A DNA stretch of 64,000 nt. Source: Sphingobium sp. D43FB. Its GTDB lineage: Bacteria; Pseudomonadota; Alphaproteobacteria; Sphingomonadales; Sphingomonadaceae. Shown piece by piece: positions 35,306 through 44,168 of the stretch (within the stretch, counting starts at the first letter, position 1; each line of letters opens with the position of its first letter). The position numbers and the translations under genes were made by a program. The DNA lies in the NCBI RefSeq assembly GCF_002312805.1, contig NZ_NMUA01000002.1, positions 124,001 through 188,000 on the forward strand. The letters run 5' to 3'. The notes below the pieces were generated by a model. That model worked only from the letters and a program-made list of their open reading frames with translations. It did not search any database and was not told the origin of the DNA.

Positions 35306-35683
35306 TCAGGCTTTCTCCAGCGTGCATTGCAACGGATGCTGGTTCTGCCGGGCGAAATCCATCACCTGGTTGACCTTGGTCTCTGCAACTTCGTAGCTGA
35401 AAATGCCGCATACGCCGACGCCGCGTTGATGGACGTGCAGCATGACGCGGGTCGCCTGCTCCATGTCCATGCGGAAGAAATGCTGGAGAACGTGGACGAC
35501 GAATTCCATCGGGGTGTAATCGTCGTTGAGCATCAGCACCTTGTAAAGCGAAGGCTTTTTGGTGCGCGTACGGGTGCGGGTCGCGATGCCGACGCTGGGG
35601 CCGCCAGGGCCTTCGCCTTGGTCGTCCTGGTCCTGACCCGCCATTGTCGCAGGGTCGGCATAGGCTGAGGTGATGCTGTTCAT
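35306..35683 (-). CDS. clpS: ATP-dependent Clp protease adaptor ClpS
   Basis: This adaptor delivers N-end-rule substrates to ClpAP. The core (about residues 45-122) has the family motif [17 protein letters not shown] and [14 protein letters not shown]. The N-terminal region is variable, and the start is uncertain: ATG 35683 gives 125 aa, and ATG 35644 or 35716 are possible; none has a clear RBS. No clpA gene follows directly; the next gene downstream is katA. Confidence 0.9.
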   Translation of the reverse strand: MNSITSAYADPATMAGQDQDDQGEGPGGPSVGIATRTRTRTKKPSLYKVLMLNDDYTPMEFVVHVLQHFFRMDMEQATRVMLHVHQRGVGVCGIFSYEVAETKVNQVMDFARQNQHPLQCTLEKA

Positions 35684-35771
35684 GATGCTGCAGAATATGG
35701 CGATTTGTCCGGCCATGGCAAGGGGCCGATGGGGCAGGACGGTGCAGCAGAGCGGATTTCAGCGTTAACGC

Positions 35772-35808
35772 AAAGGGGCGCCCTTCCCATCGGGGAAGAG
35801 CGCCCTTT
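35772..35808 (-). terminator. Terminator downstream of the phasin gene
   Basis: Minus strand: GGGCGCTCTTCCC, loop CGAT, GGGAAGGGCGCCC, then CTTT. The 13-bp stem has a single G-U pair. It starts 28 bp after the phasin stop codon and could also work on the other strand. Confidence 0.85.
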
Positions 35809-35835
35809 CAACTACAGGCAGGAAAGCGCGGGCGC

Positions 35836-36744
35836 TTAAGCGGCCAGCGACTTCACCTTGTCGGTGACGAGCGTCACGCGCGCGGTCAGCGGCTGGGCGA
35901 TGTCGCCAGCAACCTTCATCATCGCTTCGCTGTTCTTCGCGGCTTCCTTGGTGAATTCGTCGAAGCTGCTGGAGAACATCTGGCTCTGCAGCTGGAAGAA
36001 TTCGGTCGGCGTCTTGACGGTCGCGAAGCTCTTGAGGGCGGCGGTAGCCTTCTCGAAATTCTTGCGGCTGTAGTCGACGGCTTCCTGGCTCATCGTTTCC
36101 ATGGCCTTGGCAGCGATCTTGCTCGATTCGACCATGGCTTCGACATTGCCCTTGGCGATGTCGCTCATTTCTTCGATCGCCTTGGTCGACTTCTCGACGC
36201 TGGCCTTCGCCTTTTCATTCATGTCGGCATAGGCGGTTTCGAGCTTGGCCTTGGTGTCCTCGGCGAACTTCTTTCCGGTTTCCATCACGTCGTTCATGAT
36301 CTTCGTTCCTTCTGTTGCCGGCAGCGGCAGGGTTGCGGTCGTCTTGGCCTTTTCGTCGAGGCTCTTTGGTGTCTCAGCTTCGGGGGCCGCCTCAGCGGCC
36401 ACTTCCGTATCGGGTTCGGGCATGGCATCGACGGCCGTCGTTGCAGCGACGATCGCCGCGGGACTGGCATCTGTTGCCTTCACCGATTTGGCGGATGGAT
36501 TGGCATCCATCGCAGGCACGGATTTGGCGGACGGATTGGCGTCCATTGCGGGGACCGATTTAGCCGATGGATTGGCGTCCATCGCCGGAACGCTCGATGC
36601 CGCCTTGCGCGGGGCAGGTTTCCGAACGGCCGGTGCAGGCTCGATCGCCGCCTCAGCCGCTTTCAATGCTTCGCTTGCCGATAATGTCGCCGAGTCGCGT
36701 TTACCGGGCTGGGCATTGCGTCCGGTCTTTGGGGTAACAGCCAT
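35836..36744 (-). CDS. Phasin family protein
   Basis: This 302-aa protein is expected to coat polyhydroxyalkanoate granules. ATG 36744 is chosen because GGAGG lies 6 nt upstream. The N-terminal half (about 1-150) is Ala/Pro-rich and low in complexity, with four 12-residue repeats; the C-terminal half (about 150-300) is a helical phasin domain rich in Ala/Lys/Glu with MFSSSFDEFTKEAAKNSEAM. The gene lies 139 bp after phaC in the same direction, but has its own promoter and operator pair. Confidence 0.9.
   Translation of the reverse strand: MAVTPKTGRNAQPGKRDSATLSASEALKAAEAAIEPAPAVRKPAPRKAASSVPAMDANPSAKSVPAMDANPSAKSVPAMDANPSAKSVKATDASPAAIVAATTAVDAMPEPDTEVAAEAAPEAETPKSLDEKAKTTATLPLPATEGTKIMNDVMETGKKFAEDTKAKLETAYADMNEKAKASVEKSTKAIEEMSDIAKGNVEAMVESSKIAAKAMETMSQEAVDYSRKNFEKATAALKSFATVKTPTEFFQLQSQMFSSSFDEFTKEAAKNSEAMMKVAGDIAQPLTARVTLVTDKVKSLAA
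36451..36594 (-). repeat. Tandem 36-bp repeats within the phasin gene
   Basis: Three copies of a 12-residue unit SVPAMDANPSAK are followed by a diverged fourth (SVKATDASPAAI). At DNA level the copies differ at a few positions. Such repeats can vary in number by slippage. Confidence 0.9.
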
Positions 36745-36756
36745 GACCATCCTCCG

Positions 36757-36821
36757 TTTGTTGCACTGCACAATAAGCCTGCGAATAAGAAATTGCAAGA
36801 TTTATTGTGCAGTGCAACAAA
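36757..36821. promoter_or_regulatory. Perfect 20-bp inverted operator pair and promoter of the phasin gene
   Basis: Two 20-bp arms (36757-36776 and 36802-36821) are perfect inverted copies containing TTGCACTGCACAA; the spacer is 25 bp. On the minus strand a promoter TTGCAA-N17-TATTGT places its -35 in the spacer and its -10 inside the proximal arm, which ends next to the GGAGG RBS. A repressor bound at the arms would block transcription. The sequence is TGC-rich, like reported PhaR sites (from memory). Confidence 0.7.
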
Positions 36822-36883
36822 AGTGCCATCTGCGGCCTGTCGCATACCGCGAACGGCTCGCCGCAGCGTGGTGAAGGGCGTGC

Positions 36884-38623
36884 TTATTCGCCTTTCACAT
36901 AGCGCCCTGGCGCATCTTCGATCGCCTTGAGCCGCCCCTTGCCTGGCTGGCGCGCGCCCTTGACCGCGACGGTGCGCGAATCGATCGTTTCGAGCCAGCC
37001 GCGCCAGTCCGGCCACCAGCTTCCTTTGGTTTCCTTGGCCTGCGCGACGAAGGCGTCGAGCGTCGGCTGGGCCTCGTCGCAGACCCAATATTGATATTTG
37101 TTGGCGGCAGGCGGATTGATGACGCCAGCAATATGCCCGGATCCTGCCAGCACGAAGCGGATCGGGCCGGACAGATTTTCAGTCAGCTTCCAGACGCTTT
37201 CCAGCGGCGCGATATGATCTTCCTTGCCAGCCTGAACATAAGCGGGCGTCTGCACCGTCTTGAGGTCGATCGGCGTGCCATCGACACTGATTGCGCCGGG
37301 GGTCACCAACAGATTGTCGCGATAGAGCTGGGTCAGATAGTCGCGATGCCAGCGCGCGGGCAGGTTGGTGGTGTCGCCATTCCAGTAGAGCAGGTCGAAC
37401 GGCGGATAATCCTGCCCCAACAGATAGTTATTGACGACATAGTTCCAGATCAGGTCGCGCCCGCGCAGGAGGTTGAAGGTCAGCGCCATGTAGCGCCCGT
37501 CAAGGAAACCGCCGGTCGATAATTTGTCCACCAGCTTCATCTGTTCATCGTCCACGAACAGGGTCAGGTCGCCTGCCTTGCTGAAATCGACCTGGGCGGT
37601 GAAGAAAGTCGCGCTCGCCACCTTGTCCGCCTCGCCCCGTGCCGCCAGCAGCGCCAGCGTCGCCGCCAACGTGGTGCCCGCCACGCAATAGCCGATCGTA
37701 TGGACGCTCTTGACCTTGAGCAGGCCTCGCACCGTGTCGATCGCATCGACTTGGCCGCGCAGGATATAATCGTCCCAGGTCAGATCCTTCATCGAGGCAT
37801 CGGCGGATTTCCACGACACCAGGAAGACGCTGATCCCCTGATCCACGGCCCATTTGACGAAGCTTTTTTGTGGGGACAGGTCGAGAATATAGAAACGGTT
37901 GATCCACGGCGGGAAAATGATCAGCGGGGTCTCCAGCACCGTGTCCGTCGATGGCGCATAATGGATCAATTGGTAGAGCGGGGTTTCATGGATGACCTTG
38001 CCCGGCGTCGCGGCGATATTGCGGCCCAGTTCGAACTGGGTGCCGTCGGTGTGGGTCAGTTGCCCCTTTTCCATGTCGGCTAGCATATGCTGCAGGCCCT
38101 TGACCAGATTCTCGCCGCCGCTTTCGATCGTCTTCTGGACAACCGCCGGATTGGTCAGCGGAAAGTTGGAGGGCGACAGCGCATCGAGCATGCCCCCGGT
38201 CGCAAAGCGCAGCTTGGCCTTCTGCTTGGGGTCCACGCCATCCACCGCATCGGCCAATTGGGTCATATAGTCCGATACCAGCAGATAGCTCTGCCGGATG
38301 ATGTCGTAGAAGGGATTTTGCGTCCAGGCCGGGTCGGCGAAGCGGCGGTCCTTGCGCGCGGCGGGGCTGTCGGCCGGAACGGGGGCTGGTTCATCTCGCC
38401 ACATGCCGCCCGAATCGATGAAGCGTTGCCACATTGCCAGCCCTTCGTCGGCAAAGCTCGATTGAATGCGCGCCACGGTTTGCGGATCGAAAGGCAGCGT
38501 CATGCCCGACGCGCCTGCCGCCTGCTCCAGCATCAATTGCTGGGCGCGACCGATCGCATGCGTCCATTGCTGCATCTGGTCCAGCGTCGGCAGATGCGGC
38601 TCCATGACATCAGCTTTATCCAT
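36884..38623 (-). CDS. phaC: Class I poly(R)-hydroxyalkanoate synthase
   Basis: This 579-aa enzyme polymerises 3-hydroxyacyl-CoA into polyester granules. ATG 38623 is chosen over GTG 38629 because GAGGAG is 7 nt upstream. The N-terminal domain (about 1-200) precedes an alpha/beta-hydrolase catalytic domain with the lipase-like box GYCVAG (Cys about 313), Asp in GKEDHIAP (about 469) and His in GSGHIAG (about 497). The phasin gene follows directly. Confidence 0.96.
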   Translation of the reverse strand: MDKADVMEPHLPTLDQMQQWTHAIGRAQQLMLEQAAGASGMTLPFDPQTVARIQSSFADEGLAMWQRFIDSGGMWRDEPAPVPADSPAARKDRRFADPAWTQNPFYDIIRQSYLLVSDYMTQLADAVDGVDPKQKAKLRFATGGMLDALSPSNFPLTNPAVVQKTIESGGENLVKGLQHMLADMEKGQLTHTDGTQFELGRNIAATPGKVIHETPLYQLIHYAPSTDTVLETPLIIFPPWINRFYILDLSPQKSFVKWAVDQGISVFLVSWKSADASMKDLTWDDYILRGQVDAIDTVRGLLKVKSVHTIGYCVAGTTLAATLALLAARGEADKVASATFFTAQVDFSKAGDLTLFVDDEQMKLVDKLSTGGFLDGRYMALTFNLLRGRDLIWNYVVNNYLLGQDYPPFDLLYWNGDTTNLPARWHRDYLTQLYRDNLLVTPGAISVDGTPIDLKTVQTPAYVQAGKEDHIAPLESVWKLTENLSGPIRFVLAGSGHIAGVINPPAANKYQYWVCDEAQPTLDAFVAQAKETKGSWWPDWRGWLETIDSRTVAVKGARQPGKGRLKAIEDAPGRYVKGE

Positions 38624-38766
38624 GGCCACTCTCCTCTTCCTGGCATCAATTCATCGCGCCGCTTTTTCTGGCGTGGCGCAGGCTGGCCGGTTATAGCCAG
38701 ATTGTGACGCGACAACGGCGTGCGCCGCACTATTCCCTACCGAGAGCTTTCAGGAAAGCCCCTATA

Positions 38767-39975
38767 ATGTCCGAAGAATTCTACCGCATGAAGCGCCTGC
38801 CCCCTTATGTCATCGCCGAAGTCAATGCGATGCGGGCGGCGGCACGCGCGGCGGGGGAGGATATTATCGACCTTGGCATGGGCAATCCCGACCTGCCGCC
38901 GCCGCCGCATGTCATCGACAAGTTGATCGAGGTGGTGCGCAAGCCCGACGCCCATGGCTATTCCCAGTCCAAGGGCATTCCCGGCCTTCGCAAGGCACAG
39001 GCCAATTATTATGGTCGCCGCTTCGGCGTCGATGTCGACCCGGAAACCGAAGTCGTCGTGACCATGGGGTCGAAGGAAGGGCTGGCGAGCCTCGCCACCG
39101 CGATCACCGCGCCGGGCGATGTCGTACTGGCCCCCAACCCTAGCTATCCGATCCATATGTTCGGCTTCATCCTGGCGGGCGCTACGATCCGGTCGGTGCC
39201 GACCACGCCGGATGAGAATTATTTTCGCTCGCTCGACCGGGCGATGGCCTTCACCGTGCCGCGCCCGTCGATCCTGGTCGTCAATTATCCGTCCAACCCG
39301 ACCGCCGAGACGGTGGACTTGGCCTTTTACGAGCGGCTCGTTGCCTGGGCGAAGGAGAATAAGGTCTGGATCTTGTCCGACCTTGCCTATTCCGAACTTT
39401 ATTATGACGGCAAACCGACGCCCTCGATCCTGCAGGTGCCGGGCGCGAAGGACATCGCAGTCGAGTTCACCTCGCTCAGCAAAACCTATTCCATGGCGGG
39501 CTGGCGGATCGGCTTTGCGGTCGGCAACAAACAGTTGATAGCGGCGATGAGCCGGGTGAAATCCTATTTGGACTATGGCGCGTTCACACCGATTCAGGCA
39601 GCGGCTTGCGCAGCGCTCAACGGGCCGCAGGATATCGTCGCAAAGAACCGCGAGCTTTATCACAAGCGCCGCGACGTGCTGGTGGAAAGTTTCGGCCGCG
39701 CCGGATGGGACATCCCTGCCCCGCCCGCCTCCATGTTCGCCTGGGCACCGCTGCCGCCTGCGCTCAAAGAGATGGGGAGCCTCGAATTTTCCAAGCAATT
39801 GCTCACCCATGCCAAGGTCGCGGTCGCGCCAGGCGTGGGTTATGGCGAGGATGGCGAAGGCTATGTCCGCATCGCCCTGGTGGAGAATGAGCAGCGGTTG
39901 CGGCAGGCCGCGCGCAACGTGAAGAAATATCTCCAGTCGATGGGTATCAACACGCCCGCTAAGGGCGCAGCCTGA
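38767..39975 (+). CDS. PLP-dependent class I/II aminotransferase (AlaC-like)
   Basis: This 402-aa cytosolic aminotransferase starts at ATG 38767 (MSEEFYRMKRLPPYV), with AGGAAAG upstream. The fold-type I motifs are MGNPDLPPP (about 39-47), NYPSNPTAE (about 178-186) and the PLP Lys in SLSKTYSMAGWRIGF (about 240). It is closest in style to AlaC-type alanine transaminases, which often lie near hom in alphaproteobacteria. The exact substrate is not certain. Confidence 0.9.
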   Translation: MSEEFYRMKRLPPYVIAEVNAMRAAARAAGEDIIDLGMGNPDLPPPPHVIDKLIEVVRKPDAHGYSQSKGIPGLRKAQANYYGRRFGVDVDPETEVVVTMGSKEGLASLATAITAPGDVVLAPNPSYPIHMFGFILAGATIRSVPTTPDENYFRSLDRAMAFTVPRPSILVVNYPSNPTAETVDLAFYERLVAWAKENKVWILSDLAYSELYYDGKPTPSILQVPGAKDIAVEFTSLSKTYSMAGWRIGFAVGNKQLIAAMSRVKSYLDYGAFTPIQAAACAALNGPQDIVAKNRELYHKRRDVLVESFGRAGWDIPAPPASMFAWAPLPPALKEMGSLEFSKQLLTHAKVAVAPGVGYGEDGEGYVRIALVENEQRLRQAARNVKKYLQSMGINTPAKGAA

Positions 39976-39997
39976 TCAACAGGCGAACAGGAGCGTG

Positions 39998-40489
39998 ATG
40001 AGCGGCTTTATTTCCCTGCCCCAGGTTTCGCAGGTCGCCCAGACGATCCAGCTGGCCGTGGCACCTGTGTTTCTGCTCGCCGGGATCGGCGCATTCCTCA
40101 ACGTTTGCGCCGCGCGTCTGGCGCGCGTCATTGATCGGGCGCGGGTCGTCGAAAAGGCCGTGATGGTGTCGCGTGGCGAGGAACATGACCGGTTGGTCGG
40201 CGAAATTCGTGTACTCGACCGGCGGATGAGCGTGGTCAACGGCGCGATTTTCCTGTGCGTGGCGTCGGGTTGCGCCATCTGCCTGGTCGTGATCCTGCTG
40301 TTCGCCTCCGAACTGGTCGATGCCCATCTCGGCACGGCGATTGCCATCCTGTTCATTCTGGCGATGCTGTTGCAGGCAGCGGCATTCGGCACCTTCATTC
40401 AGGAAATCCGGCTGGCCGCTCGCACCATCCATATCCGCAACGAAGTCCTCTATCACAAGGCCGAGGCGGAGGAAGAAAACGCGGCATGA
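39998..40489 (+). CDS. DUF2721 membrane protein
   Basis: This 163-aa protein of DUF2721 type starts at ATG 39998 with AGGAG upstream. Three hydrophobic helices are visible (about 20-40, 78-100, 107-130), with a conserved LLAGIGAFLNVCAARLARVIDRAR segment after the first. The function is unknown in the family. The stop overlaps the next start by 4 bp. Confidence 0.85.
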   Translation: MSGFISLPQVSQVAQTIQLAVAPVFLLAGIGAFLNVCAARLARVIDRARVVEKAVMVSRGEEHDRLVGEIRVLDRRMSVVNGAIFLCVASGCAICLVVILLFASELVDAHLGTAIAILFILAMLLQAAAFGTFIQEIRLAARTIHIRNEVLYHKAEAEEENAA

Positions 40490-41022
40490 CCCGCTTCACC
40501 GTCAATGACCGGCCCGTACAATATCGCATGGACCCGGAAACGCCGCTGCTTTGGGCGTTGCGCGATGCGTCGAACCTGACCGGCACCAAATATGGCTGCG
40601 GCACCGGCGATTGCGGTGCCTGCACGGTGGACATCGACGGCGAAGCGGTCCGGTCCTGCCAGGTCACGATCGGCAAGACCGAAGGGCGGTTCGTCACGAC
40701 GATCGAGGCGCTGTCGCCCGATCGCGGCCATCCGCTGCAACAAGCGTTCGCCGCCGACAATGTATCGCAATGCGGCTATTGCATTCCCGGCATGATCATG
40801 GCCGCGTCGGTGCTGCTGCGCCGGAGCAATGACCCCAGCGATGAGGATATCGACGCCGCGATCACCAATATCTGCCGATGCGGCATCTATCCCCGGTTGC
40901 GTGGCGCGATCAAAAGGGCGGGACGAATCATGCGCGGGGAAGAACGGGTTGCCGCCGCGCCGCCGCCCGGCATCACCCCGGAAAATGCTTCGAAGACGGT
41001 GCCAGCGCTCGGAAAACCCTGA
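40486..41022 (+). CDS. Orphan (2Fe-2S)-binding subunit (isoquinoline 1-oxidoreductase alpha-like)
   Basis: This 178-aa protein matches the small electron-transfer subunit of xanthine-dehydrogenase-family enzymes. The N-terminal [2Fe-2S] motif is YGCGTGDCGACTV (about 37-49), and the C-terminal one uses CGYC and CRC residues (SQCGYCIPGMIM and NICRCGIYPRL). The usual large molybdopterin subunit does not follow: the next gene is on the opposite strand (bphP). A Pro-rich C-terminal tail is also present. The partner is unknown. Confidence 0.88.
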   Translation: MTRFTVNDRPVQYRMDPETPLLWALRDASNLTGTKYGCGTGDCGACTVDIDGEAVRSCQVTIGKTEGRFVTTIEALSPDRGHPLQQAFAADNVSQCGYCIPGMIMAASVLLRRSNDPSDEDIDAAITNICRCGIYPRLRGAIKRAGRIMRGEERVAAAPPPGITPENASKTVPALGKP

Positions 41023-41026
41023 CTGC

Positions 41027-43588
41027 TTAGTCGGACGGCGCGATCATCGGTCCCAAGGCCTGAGCGAGCGTCGTGCCCGAATAGGGTTTCTTGACCAGCA
41101 CGATATGCGCGAACCGTTCGGGCAATTCCAGTCCGTCGCCATAGCCGGTGGCAAAGAGGAAGGGGATGCCCTTCTGTGTCAGCAGGTCCGCCACCGGCAG
41201 GCTGGTTTCGTGGCCGAGATTGAAGTCCAACACCGCCAGGTCGATCGACTGGACCATGATCGCTTCCTGGGCGCGACCGACGCTGGCGACGGTCGAGACG
41301 TCGGCCCCCAGATCGCGCAGCGCATCCTCGCCATCCATGGCGATGATCATATTATCCTCGACCAGCAGGACGTTGCGGCCACGCAGCAGGCCGGGCGTCA
41401 CGGCTGTTGCCGGCTTTGCCCGATCCCGCGACACGGCTTCGGGCAGGACCGAGACGATATGCCGCGAGGGAATGCAGAAATGCGCTTGGATCCCGGCCAG
41501 CCGGTAGTTGATTTCGGCATGTCCCTCCAGATCATAGGGGATGGAGCGTTCGATGACGGTCGAGCCGAAACCCCGGCGCGTCGGCGCGACCACGGCGGGG
41601 CCACCGCTTTCAGTCCAGTCCAGCAGCAGGCTGCCATCCTCGTCCACGCGCCAGTCGATCGTCACGGTGCCGCTGTCCGACAGCGCACCATATTTGGCGG
41701 CATTGGTCAGCATTTCATGGATGACCAGCGCCATGACGGTGAAACAGCCGGGCGTCAGCAACACATTAGGACCGGACAATTGCACCCGGTCGCGGCGCTC
41801 GCCCAGATAGGCGCCTGCTTCCACCTCTATGAGGTCGTACAGGCGCGCAGGGCTCCAGCGATCAGCGGTGATCTGATCATGCGCCCGCGCAAGCGCATGG
41901 ACGCGGCTTTCGAGCGTACCGATAAATTCCTCGACCGTCGCCGCACTATCACGGGTCTGCGACAACAGGCCGCGGATCAGCGAAAGGATGTTGCGGACAC
42001 GGTGATTGAGTTCCGCGATCAGCAATTCCTGCTTCTCGTTGGCGCGCTGCCGTTCCTGATCCGCCGAATCGGAGAGGCGCAGAACGACTTCGAGCAGGGC
42101 GGTGCGCAGCGCTTCTGCCACACGCAATTCGGCAGGGGCAAAGGGCAGCGCTACGCCCTTGACCAGCTGCGACCAGCTTTCGAAGCTCTTGCGCGGGGTC
42201 AGGCGCGGGCCGTTGGGGCCATATTCGATATGCTTGTCCTGCTGCCCGGCCCAGCGCACCGAGCGCAGCTGTTCGGCCCGGAACAGCACGACATAATCGC
42301 GCGGACGACGCGACAGCGGGATCGCCAGCAGTCCGGCTGCGCGGTCGGCATAATCGGCCGCACCCGGCAGCACCGCAGAAAGATTGTCCGTGGTATAGAT
42401 TTGGCTGGCCGCCACGCGATTGAGCATCGTGACGATGGCCGAGAAGGCCGCAGGATCGGGCGTCAGGCCGGAAAAGGTCATCTGCCCGTCGATATAGATG
42501 CCCACGCCATCGGCCGGAATCGTGTCGAAAATGATGTCGCCAAGCCAGCGGGCATTGGACAGCAGGTCATGATCCTGCGCGACGGCAGCCATCAACCGGT
42601 CGGCCACCTGCCGCGCTTTGCCCTCATAGGTGGCCGTTTCGGCACGCTCGCGACTTTCGAGCATCATCGAGAAGATCTGGCCGAACAATTCGGCCGCGCT
42701 GCGCTGCGCGAAAGTCGGCAGGCGGGGCGCATAATGGTGGCAGGCAAACAGCCCCCATAATTTGCCTTCGACGATGATCGAGATGGAGAGCGATGCCCCC
42801 ACCCCCATATTGCCGAGATATTCGATGTGGATCGGCGACACGGCGCGGGTGAGGCACAGCGACATGTCGAGCGCCGCTCCGGTGGGATCGAGCGCAGGCA
42901 CCACCGGAACCGGCACGGCCTTCACATCGGCGATCACGCGGAAGATATTGCGCAGATAGAGGGCGCGGGCCTGCACCGGAATATCCGATGCGGGGTAATG
43001 GAGGCCATAAAAACTATCGACACCAGAGCGCAGCGCTTCGGCGACCACCTCGCCGTCGCCGCCCTCCGCAAAGCGATAGACCATGACCCGGTCGAAACCG
43101 GTCAGCGCCCGCACCTGCCGCGCGCCATCGCGCAGGAACGGGGCCATGCCCTCCACCTGCGCCAGCCGGGAGACCATCGAGCGGACGATGCTGCTTGCCT
43201 CCATCTCGTCATGGGAAGCGGGTTCGCCCTCGATCACAACCAACTGCCCGGAAAAATGCACGGCGATGTCGAACGCCGGGCCACCGTCCATCAGCGCCAG
43301 AGAGAAGATACGCTCGACCGAATCGGGACCGCGCAGCAGGGTGATGCGGTTGCGCAGCATATGGATCGCATCGGCGGAAAAGACCGCACTGATCGGCTGG
43401 CCGAGCAAGGCTTCGGGTTCATGGCCGATGAAGGCGGCACTATTGGCCGATACGCGCGACACCAGCCAGTCGGCAGTCAGCGCGATCAGAAAACCGAACG
43501 GCTGGATCGTGCCAAGGACATGGATCGGCTCGCGATCGCAATTGGTAAGGTCGACGGCGAAGCCAGTCGCTCCGTCGACATCAGCCAT
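41027..43588 (-). CDS. bphP: Bacteriophytochrome, PAS-GAF-PHY-HWE histidine kinase with C-terminal receiver
   Basis: This 853-aa red/far-red photoreceptor kinase starts at ATG 43588. Biliverdin-binding Cys is residue 17 (LTNCDREP). PAS (about 20-115), GAF (about 135-305, with PASDIP at 199-204) and PHY (about 320-495, with PRKSF at 465-469) form the photosensory core. An HWE-type kinase (NHRVRN, His 529; WTE at 658-660) and a receiver domain (phospho-acceptor Asp 788 in LDFNLG) follow. It overlaps the bphO stop by 8 bp. No separate response regulator is adjacent. Confidence 0.94.
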   Translation of the reverse strand: MADVDGATGFAVDLTNCDREPIHVLGTIQPFGFLIALTADWLVSRVSANSAAFIGHEPEALLGQPISAVFSADAIHMLRNRITLLRGPDSVERIFSLALMDGGPAFDIAVHFSGQLVVIEGEPASHDEMEASSIVRSMVSRLAQVEGMAPFLRDGARQVRALTGFDRVMVYRFAEGGDGEVVAEALRSGVDSFYGLHYPASDIPVQARALYLRNIFRVIADVKAVPVPVVPALDPTGAALDMSLCLTRAVSPIHIEYLGNMGVGASLSISIIVEGKLWGLFACHHYAPRLPTFAQRSAAELFGQIFSMMLESRERAETATYEGKARQVADRLMAAVAQDHDLLSNARWLGDIIFDTIPADGVGIYIDGQMTFSGLTPDPAAFSAIVTMLNRVAASQIYTTDNLSAVLPGAADYADRAAGLLAIPLSRRPRDYVVLFRAEQLRSVRWAGQQDKHIEYGPNGPRLTPRKSFESWSQLVKGVALPFAPAELRVAEALRTALLEVVLRLSDSADQERQRANEKQELLIAELNHRVRNILSLIRGLLSQTRDSAATVEEFIGTLESRVHALARAHDQITADRWSPARLYDLIEVEAGAYLGERRDRVQLSGPNVLLTPGCFTVMALVIHEMLTNAAKYGALSDSGTVTIDWRVDEDGSLLLDWTESGGPAVVAPTRRGFGSTVIERSIPYDLEGHAEINYRLAGIQAHFCIPSRHIVSVLPEAVSRDRAKPATAVTPGLLRGRNVLLVEDNMIIAMDGEDALRDLGADVSTVASVGRAQEAIMVQSIDLAVLDFNLGHETSLPVADLLTQKGIPFLFATGYGDGLELPERFAHIVLVKKPYSGTTLAQALGPMIAPSD

Positions 43589-44120
43589 GCGCAGCCGCTC
43601 GCTCTGCCGTGCCCGCTTGCGAGAAGAGGGCGAAGGCCGCCTGGGCACCCTGCACGGCGTCGTCCAGCCAGCCTTCGCCGCCTTCCGCACCAGCGCTATC
43701 GAGCGCGTGCTGGAAGGCAATCCATTCGCCCTTGCCATGGACCGCCGAGAGATAGGCAGTGGGCAGATCGGGTGCGACCTTGCGCGCCAACATGGCACCG
43801 CCAAGCCGCGAGCCTTCGAGCGCGTAGAGCAGCCCCCAGCGATAGCCCTCGCTGGCACGATCCTCCAGCGGCAGGGGCGCGGGCATGGCCTGTCCCAGTG
43901 CCGCGATGTCGGACGCCAACAGCGGCAGGCGGGGCACCGACGGCCGTGCAACCGGCTCCAGCGCACCCAAAGCGCGGGCATGGGCCGTCAGAAAGCGGCG
44001 ATAGCTGTCGGGCGAATCCATCGCATGATCAGCAAACAACGCATCGACCTGTCGATGATTGTCTGTCGTTGCGTCGCGCAAGGCCAGGCGGATTGCGCCA
44101 ACATGGGGGGATTTTTTCAC
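43581..44120 (-). CDS. bphO: Biliverdin-producing haem oxygenase
   Basis: This 179-aa haem oxygenase makes the biliverdin chromophore for the adjacent bacteriophytochrome. The haem-ligating His is in TTDNHRQVDALF (about 20-22), and the family's RWGLLYALEGSRLGGAML segment is at about 93-110. It is the first gene of a bphO-bphP operon. An FNR/FixK-type box lies 35 bp upstream of ATG 44120. Confidence 0.92.
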   Translation of the reverse strand: MKKSPHVGAIRLALRDATTDNHRQVDALFADHAMDSPDSYRRFLTAHARALGALEPVARPSVPRLPLLASDIAALGQAMPAPLPLEDRASEGYRWGLLYALEGSRLGGAMLARKVAPDLPTAYLSAVHGKGEWIAFQHALDSAGAEGGEGWLDDAVQGAQAAFALFSQAGTAERAAAHG

Positions 44121-44154
44121 GGCGCAGTCCTATAGCGAGTTCGTGACCGCTGCA

Positions 44155-44168
44155 CTGATCTGGATCAG
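44155..44168. promoter_or_regulatory. FNR/FixK-type box upstream of bphO
   Basis: The sequence CTGATCTGGATCAG is a 6-bp inverted repeat around TG, with core TGAT-N4-ATCA, as in FNR/FixK/CRP-family sites (TTGAT-N4-ATCAA). It lies 35 bp upstream of bphO and about 200 bp upstream of the divergent RcnB-like gene. Confidence 0.45.

Noticed and set aside
40829-42760. 643-aa open frame on the plus strand
   Set aside because: Shadow of the bacteriophytochrome gene.
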